A DNA stretch of 10,334 bases from Paracoccaceae bacterium (lineage in GTDB: Bacteria > Pseudomonadota > Alphaproteobacteria > Rhodobacterales > Rhodobacteraceae), in contig SKKS01000301.1 in the NCBI GenBank assembly GCA_007123625.1, positions 1 to 10,334 on the forward strand. The letters are read 5' to 3'. Shown here in pieces: positions 5,948 to 10,334 of this stretch (position 1 is its first letter; every line of letters begins with the position of its first letter). Made by a program: the position numbers and the translations under genes. Below the pieces are notes generated by a model that worked only from the letters and a program-made list of their open reading frames with translations, ran no database searches and had not been told where the DNA came from.

Positions 5948-6592
5948 ATGGCCGCGCAACTCGACTATCGCACGATCCACGAGATCTTCCGACGTTTCCA
6001 GGACGCCGCGCCGGAACCGCAGGGCGAGTTGCATCACGTCAATGCCTTCACGCTGCTGGTCGCCGTCGCCCTCAGTGCGCAGGCGACCGACGTGGGCGTG
6101 AATCGGGCCACTGCGGCGTTGTTTCCCATCGCCGACACGCCCGAGAAGATGCTGGCGCTGGGCGAAGAGGGGCTGATCGCGCATATCCGCACCATCGGGC
6201 TTTATCGCAACAAGGCGAAGAATGTCATCAAGCTGTCGCGCATCCTGGTCAAGGAGTATGGCGGGCAGGTCCCGTCCAGTCGCGCCGCGTTGCAGTCGCT
6301 GCCCGGTGTGGGTCGCAAGACCGCGAATGTGGTGCTGAACATGTGGTGGCGCTTTCCGGCGCAGGCAGTGGACACGCACATCTTTCGCCTGGGCAACCGC
6401 TCGGGTATCGCGCCGGGCCGCGACGTGGTCGCCGTGGAACGCGCGATCGAGGACAACATTCCCGCAGAATACCAGCTGCATGCCCATCACTGGATGATCC
6501 TGCACGGCCGCTATGTCTGCAAGGCGCGCAAGCCCGCCTGCGGCATCTGCCTGATCCGTGATCTCTGCGCATACGAGGAGAAGACCCTGTGA
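5948..6592 (+). CDS. nth: Endonuclease III (DNA glycosylase/AP lyase)
   Basis: Nth removes oxidised pyrimidines from DNA and cuts the strand at the abasic site, starting base excision repair. The 214 residues align from end to end with E. coli Nth (211). LLVAVALSAQATDVGVN is at 36-52, and the helix-hairpin-helix LPGVGRKTANVVLN is at 118-131, with catalytic lysine K124. The catalytic aspartate D142 is in AVDTHIFRL (140-148), and HHWMILHGRYVC is at 180-191. The [4Fe-4S] ligands are C191, C198, C201 and C207 in the canonical C-x6-C-x2-C-x5-C spacing. The frame is open upstream to 5834, but the ATG at 5948 matches the family's start. Only weak purines (CGGGGC) precede it. The stop overlaps the GTG of the next gene by 4 bp (GTGA), so nth and the kinase are probably co-transcribed. 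The call is firm. Confidence 0.95.
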   Translation: MAAQLDYRTIHEIFRRFQDAAPEPQGELHHVNAFTLLVAVALSAQATDVGVNRATAALFPIADTPEKMLALGEEGLIAHIRTIGLYRNKAKNVIKLSRILVKEYGGQVPSSRAALQSLPGVGRKTANVVLNMWWRFPAQAVDTHIFRLGNRSGIAPGRDVVAVERAIEDNIPAEYQLHAHHWMILHGRYVCKARKPACGICLIRDLCAYEEKTL

Positions 6593-7578
6593 AGACCTAT
6601 CAGGTGGCCGGCATCGGCAACGCCATAGTCGATGTGCTCAGCACCGTTCCCGACCGGTTTCTCGATGACCACGAAGTCCAAAAGGGCATCATGCAGTTGA
6701 TCGACCGCGATCGCGCCGAGGCGCTTTTTGCGGCCATGGGTGCACGCGACCAGGCGCCGGGCGGATCGGTGGCCAACACGCTGGCGGGGTTGGGGCAGCT
6801 TGGCCTCAGGACCGCCTTTGTGGGGCTGGTGCGTGATGATGCGCTGGGGCAGGGCTACGCCGCCGACATGGCGGCACAGGGCACGGCCTTTCCCAACCCT
6901 CCGGCTGCGGATGCGGACCTGCCCACCTCGCGCAGCATGATCTTCGTCACCCCTGATGGCGAGCGCTCGATGAACACTTATCTTGGCATCTCCGCCGAGC
7001 TTGGCCCCGATGACGTGGACGAAGCGGTTATGGCCGACAGCGAGATGGTGTTCCTCGAAGGGTATTTGTTCGACAAGGACAAGGGCAAGGCGGCGTTCCT
7101 CAAGGCCGCGCGCGCCTGTCGCAGCACCGGCGGGCAAGCGGGTATCGCGCTCTCCGACCCGTTCTGCGTCGACCGCCACCGTGCCGATTTCCGCGCGCTG
7201 GTGGTGGGCGAAATGGATTTCGTGATCGGCAACGAATCCGAATGGGTTTCGCTCTATCAGGCCAATGATCTGGATGATGCGCTGGCGCAGGCCGCGCGCG
7301 CGTGTCCGCTGGTGGTCTGCACCCGGTCGGGCGATCCGGTGCGCGTGCTCCATGACGGGCGGACAATTGATGTCGCGGTGGACAGGGTGACCCCGGTCGA
7401 TGCCACCGGCGCGGGCGACCAGTTTGCTGCCGGGTTCCTGTTCGGTCTGGTGCAGGGCCGCGACATGGACACGGCGGCGCGCATGGGCTGTATCGCCGCG
7501 GCCGAGGTCATCGGCCACCTGGGCGCGCGACCGAAAACCGACGTGGCGGCGCGCATGCGCGCCGCCAGGCTGCTGTGA
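6589..7578 (+). CDS. PfkB-family sugar kinase, adenosine kinase-like
   Basis: This is a ribokinase/PfkB-fold kinase of 329 residues that phosphorylates a sugar or nucleoside hydroxyl with ATP. The N-terminal IGNAIVDVL (9-17), the substrate-binding PGGSVANTLAGL (57-68) and the NxxE motif at N215-E218 are present. The C-terminal signature DATGAGDQFAAGFLFGL (271-287) carries the catalytic base D277. Among PfkB kinases the full-length pattern is closest, from memory, to the alphaproteobacterial proteins annotated as adenosine kinase (AMP from adenosine, purine salvage). The exact substrate cannot be read from sequence, so I give no symbol. The start is GTG at 6589, supported by GAGGAG (6575-6580) 8 nt upstream and the overlap with the nth stop. 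The gene ends in front of a convergent ABC operon. No functional link to nth is obvious beyond co-transcription. Confidence 0.9.
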   Translation: MKTYQVAGIGNAIVDVLSTVPDRFLDDHEVQKGIMQLIDRDRAEALFAAMGARDQAPGGSVANTLAGLGQLGLRTAFVGLVRDDALGQGYAADMAAQGTAFPNPPAADADLPTSRSMIFVTPDGERSMNTYLGISAELGPDDVDEAVMADSEMVFLEGYLFDKDKGKAAFLKAARACRSTGGQAGIALSDPFCVDRHRADFRALVVGEMDFVIGNESEWVSLYQANDLDDALAQAARACPLVVCTRSGDPVRVLHDGRTIDVAVDRVTPVDATGAGDQFAAGFLFGLVQGRDMDTAARMGCIAAAEVIGHLGARPKTDVAARMRAARLL

Positions 7579-7594
7579 TGGGCGCGCAGGCCGA

Positions 7595-7608
7595 GCGTGC
7601 GATCACGC
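7595..7608 (+). terminator. Short hairpin just after the kinase gene
   Basis: GCGTG (7595-7599) pairs with CACGC (7604-7608) around the loop CGAT, 16 bp past the kinase stop. No T-tract follows. It may help 3'-end formation but is weaker than the hairpin at 7672-7690. Between and around the two hairpins, from 7579 to 7758, I see no gene. Confidence 0.3.
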
Positions 7609-7671
7609 GCTGATGGTGAAGTACAGGCCGCTTGCGGTCAGGGCACTGCGGCGCGAAAGGTCACGACGCGG

Positions 7672-7690
7672 GCCCGATCACGGATCGGGC
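7672..7690. terminator. Perfect 8-bp hairpin between convergent kinase and ABC transporter genes
   Basis: GCCCGATC (7672-7679) and GATCGGGC (7683-7690) form a perfect stem with the three-base loop ACG. It lies 93 bp past the kinase stop and 68 bp past the stop of the convergent ABC ATPase gene. This makes it the best candidate for a bidirectional terminator. As with the hairpin at 578-605, neither strand shows a T-tract. The structure is certain and the role is inferred. Confidence 0.6.
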
Positions 7691-7758
7691 ATCCCCGCCA
7701 CATCCTCTGCAGGACTACCACCGCCAGAATGTCACGCACAGCACGTCAGCCGGTGCCC

Positions 7759-8868
7759 TCAGGCGGCGGCGACGACGCTGTCCTGCCCGGCGGCGGCGTC
7801 GACCAGCACCCCGCGCCGGGCCGTGACCACCACCTCGGTCCCTTCGTCAAGCTGCACCGATTTCTCTGTTCGCGCGCGCAGGCTCAGGCCTTGCAGGTCC
7901 AGCCGGTATTCGAACCCGTCACCGACAAAGGACCGCAGCGTGATTTGCGCTCGCGGGGCATCGTCGGGGCCTGTTGCGGACAGCGCCAGATCCTCGGGGC
8001 GGATCGCGACGGTCAGATCCGTCGTTGTGGGCAGGGAGTCGGGGGCGGCAATGTCAAATGCACCGCCTGCCACGGCCAGCCGCATCCGCCCTCCGCCCGA
8101 TCCGGCGACGGTGCAGGGGATGTAATTTACCGATCCCACGAAATCGAGCACGAAGCGCGTGGCGGGGCGGTCATAGATTTCCTCGGGCGAGGCCAGGTGG
8201 TGAATGCGTCCTGCGCTCATCACCGCGATCCGGTCGGACATGGACAACGCCTCGACCTGATCGTGCGTGACATACAGGATCGGCAACCCGGCGCGGCGCT
8301 GGATCAACTTCAATTCGGCGCGCATCAACTCGCGGAGCTTGGCGTCCAGGTTGGACAATGGCTCGTCCAGCAAAAGGACGCGCGGTTCGATCGCCAGCGC
8401 CCGCCCCAGCGCCACGCGCTGCTGCTGCCCGCCCGACAGCTGTGACGGCATCCGCCCGCCCAAGCCCGCCATGTCCAGAAGTTTCAGCACCTCTTCGACC
8501 CGGGCCGCGATCTGCGTACCCGACTGTCCGCGCACCTTGAGCGGGTAGCCGATGTTTTCGGCCACGTTCATGTGAGGCCAGACCGCATAGGACTGGAACA
8601 CCATGCCGATGGCGCGTTCGTTCGCGGGCAGGTCCAGCCCGGTCGCCCCGTCGAACACCGGCTTTCCGTCGATCTCGATCCGGCCTTCGTCGGCGCTTTC
8701 CAGCCCGGCCACGCAGCGCAGGGTGGTGGTCTTGCCGCACCCCGATGGCCCCAGAAGGGTGAAGAACTCGCCCTCGGCGATGGAAAACTCCACCGTGTCG
8801 ATGGCCACCATGTCGCCGAACCGTTTTTTCAGCCCTTGGACGGTGACTGCCCCTGACGTGCTGTTCAT
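7759..8868 (-). CDS. ABC transporter ATP-binding protein, ferric iron (FbpC)-type
   Basis: This is the cytoplasmic ATPase that powers a binding-protein-dependent importer. It has 369 residues, the usual size for FbpC/PotA-type ATPases with a C-terminal regulatory region. The Walker A loop GPSGCGKT is at 40-47, the Q-loop glutamine is Q92 (FQSYAVWPHM) and the signature LSGGQQQR is at 144-151. Walker B LLLDEP is at 165-170, the D-loop SNLD follows, and H202 is the switch histidine. Residues ~245-355 form the TOBE-like domain, with the family motif VAIRPEDL at 287-294. The gene's ATG at 8868 overlaps the upstream permease stop by 4 bp (ATGA), with AAAGAGG (8874-8880, minus strand) 5 nt before it. 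The two-domain permease next door points to a ferric-iron-type system. Related ATPases serve polyamine, thiamine, sulfate or phosphonate uptake, so the substrate is inferred. Confidence 0.92.
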   Translation of the reverse strand: MNSTSGAVTVQGLKKRFGDMVAIDTVEFSIAEGEFFTLLGPSGCGKTTTLRCVAGLESADEGRIEIDGKPVFDGATGLDLPANERAIGMVFQSYAVWPHMNVAENIGYPLKVRGQSGTQIAARVEEVLKLLDMAGLGGRMPSQLSGGQQQRVALGRALAIEPRVLLLDEPLSNLDAKLRELMRAELKLIQRRAGLPILYVTHDQVEALSMSDRIAVMSAGRIHHLASPEEIYDRPATRFVLDFVGSVNYIPCTVAGSGGGRMRLAVAGGAFDIAAPDSLPTTTDLTVAIRPEDLALSATGPDDAPRAQITLRSFVGDGFEYRLDLQGLSLRARTEKSVQLDEGTEVVVTARRGVLVDAAAGQDSVVAAA

Positions 8869-10334
8869 CCCTGCCTCTTTTGTCTGCGTTCTTCAAGCCG
8901 GGCGTACCAGCGCATCAACAGATACAGCACCAGAATCACCGGCAAGGTAAGCACCGCAAGTGCGGCGGCCCGGCCCGTGAACCCCGAATCCTGCATCAGG
9001 AAAATCCACACCCCGATGGTTTCCGACCCCGAGGTCCAGATCAGCACCGAAACCGTCAGCTCGTTGAACGCTGAAATGTAGATCAATATCCACCCTGCCA
9101 CCAGTCCGGGTCGCAACAGCGGCAGCGTGATGTCGCGCACCGTGCGCATGCGGCTCGCGCCCGAGGCCATTGCGGCCTCTTCCAGGCTGTCATGGATCTG
9201 GGTCAGCGTCGCGCGCGTGGTCTGCAACCCGAAGGCCATGTAGCGCATGATATATGCCAGCAGCAGGATCCAGATCGTGCCGTAAAGCGCGGGCCCGATT
9301 GGCGGGTTGGACCACGCAAGGATCATCGCAACCCCAATCACCGACCCCGGCAGCGCAAAGGGGATCAGCCCGATGGTATCAAGCGTGCCCGCCCCGCGCA
9401 CCCGCGCCTTGACGTTGAGCCACGAGATCAGCGCGGTGGTGAACACAAGGATCGTCGCCGCCCCCGCTGCCAGCAGCAGCGAGTTGAGAATACCGCGCCG
9501 CGCGGCAGGCGTGTTGAAGATCGCCTCATAGTGCCGTGTGGTCAGGAATTCCCACGTCAGCGGCGCCCCCCAGAACCGCAGGAACGAGGTCAGCACAAGT
9601 GCGAACAGCGGCGCCACGACCACGATCAGGACGGTCAGCACAAGCGCGGCCACCACCCAGGGCTTGGCCCGGCCCAGCTTGATCACCCCCGGCGTGGTGG
9701 ATTTGCCGCCGATCACCGCGTATTGCGACCGCCCGCCTTCGGCCCGGCGAAAGCCGACCATCGCCACCAGCGCCACGCCCACCAGCAGTACCGACATGGC
9801 GGTGGCCAGCGGCATGTTGGGCACGGTCAGCGCCTCGTAGATCCGGGTGGTCAGGACATAGAATTGCGCGCGCATCCCCAGAACCGCCGGGATGCCGAAA
9901 TTGTCGATCGACGACACGAAGGCCAGCAACCCGCCGCCATAGATCGCGGGCTTGACCAGCGGCAGCGTGATGTCGCGCATGATCCGGCCCGTGCCCACCC
10001 CGGCGGTGCGGGCGGCTTCCTCAAGCGTGGGGTCCACGCGTTGCAGTGCGCCCGCCACGGTCAGGAACACCAGCGGATAGTTGGATACCCCCAGCACGAA
10101 AATGATGCCCCAGGCGGAATAGATGTTCCACGGCACCGGGCCCGGGCCGAACATGGCGCGCCACCCTTGGGAAAACAGCCCAACCGGCCCGACCAGCTGC
10201 ACCCAGCCCATGGCCGAAAACAGCGGCGGAATGGCAAAGGGCAGCACAAAGGCCAGGCTGAGCGCGCCCTTCCACGGGATGTCCGTGCGCATGACGACAA
10301 AAGCCCCCAGCGTGCCGATGGCGAGGGAAATAGC
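8865..10334 (-). CDS. Two-domain ABC transporter permease, FbpB/SfuB-type (N-terminus outside window)
   Basis: This is the inner-membrane channel of the importer. The frame is open to the right edge, so the true start lies beyond base 10334. An in-frame ATG at 10292 sits inside conserved sequence (AFVVMRTDIPWKG) and is not the start. About 489 residues are visible. The protein carries two permease units in one chain, so one copy replaces the usual pair. Each unit has an EAA loop that contacts the ATPase: EEAARTAGVGTGRIMRDITL (visible residues 105-124) and EEAAMASGASRMRTVRDITL (385-404), both followed by PL and a basic residue. Roughly ten hydrophobic segments are visible, and a basic tail (LEERRQKRQG) ends the protein in the cytoplasm. 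This tandem layout is typical of ferric-iron permeases, though thiamine (ThiP) and some phosphonate systems share it. The stop overlaps the ATPase start. The solute-binding protein gene is presumably upstream, outside the window. Confidence 0.92.
   Translation of the reverse strand, partial: AISLAIGTLGAFVVMRTDIPWKGALSLAFVLPFAIPPLFSAMGWVQLVGPVGLFSQGWRAMFGPGPVPWNIYSAWGIIFVLGVSNYPLVFLTVAGALQRVDPTLEEAARTAGVGTGRIMRDITLPLVKPAIYGGGLLAFVSSIDNFGIPAVLGMRAQFYVLTTRIYEALTVPNMPLATAMSVLLVGVALVAMVGFRRAEGGRSQYAVIGGKSTTPGVIKLGRAKPWVVAALVLTVLIVVVAPLFALVLTSFLRFWGAPLTWEFLTTRHYEAIFNTPAARRGILNSLLLAAGAATILVFTTALISWLNVKARVRGAGTLDTIGLIPFALPGSVIGVAMILAWSNPPIGPALYGTIWILLLAYIMRYMAFGLQTTRATLTQIHDSLEEAAMASGASRMRTVRDITLPLLRPGLVAGWILIYISAFNELTVSVLIWTSGSETIGVWIFLMQDSGFTGRAAALAVLTLPVILVLYLLMRWYARLEERRQKRQG

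Noticed and set aside
5542..6561. 339-codon plus-strand frame spanning the moeA end, the gap and nth
   Set aside because: It overlaps two well-identified genes in a different frame and shows no domain. Its part inside the 5613-5947 gap is also unstructured.
10257..10292. ATG at 10292 as the start of the permease gene
   Set aside because: The same frame stays open to the window edge and encodes hydrophobic sequence typical of the middle of a permease domain, so the true start lies outside.

Overview
This is a GC-rich stretch of chromosome from an alphaproteobacterium, most likely a member of the Rhodobacterales/Rhodobacteraceae. The assignment is inference from the protein sequences, the tightly overlapping genes, the high-GC codon use and an intergenic inverted-repeat element of a kind I remember from that family. 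No rRNA, tRNA, CRISPR array, insertion sequence or phage gene is visible. It looks like ordinary core chromosome rather than an accessory island.

Layout. (1) 1-569, plus strand: the 3' end of gltB, the large subunit of glutamate synthase. It converges on the next gene across a perfect 11-bp hairpin. (2) 644-5612: a molybdenum-cofactor (Moco) block. A DUF2478 gene on the minus strand is divergent from fdhD. After fdhD come an intergenic inverted-repeat element and then the overlapping genes mobA, mobB and a long moeA. Together they cover insertion of molybdenum into molybdopterin (MoeA), guanylation to the MGD/bis-MGD form (MobA, with MobB as GTP-binding helper) and sulfuration/delivery of the cofactor to formate dehydrogenase (FdhD). 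The DUF2478 protein has no established role. (3) 5613-5947: a 335-bp gap with no convincing gene. (4) 5948-7578, plus strand: endonuclease III (nth), overlapping by 4 bp a PfkB-family, adenosine-kinase-like sugar kinase. (5) 7759-10334, minus strand: ATPase and two-domain permease of a ferric-iron-type (Fbp/Sfu) ABC importer. The permease runs off the right edge. The kinase and the importer converge across a gap holding a perfect 8-bp hairpin.

Most notable is the moeA gene. It encodes 745 residues, against about 410 for a typical MoeA. The extra ~325 N-terminal residues form a separate domain with a spaced set of acidic motifs (D10, D72, E217, D247) that resemble an RNase H-like fold of the DUF429 kind. 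Such a domain joined to the molybdenum insertase, in an operon that also makes and delivers the cofactor, is the best candidate here for undescribed biology. Secondary points are an FdhD with only one cysteine where E. coli FdhD has CxxC, the DUF2478-fdhD divergent pair with a palindrome between them, and the composite inverted repeat in front of mobA.
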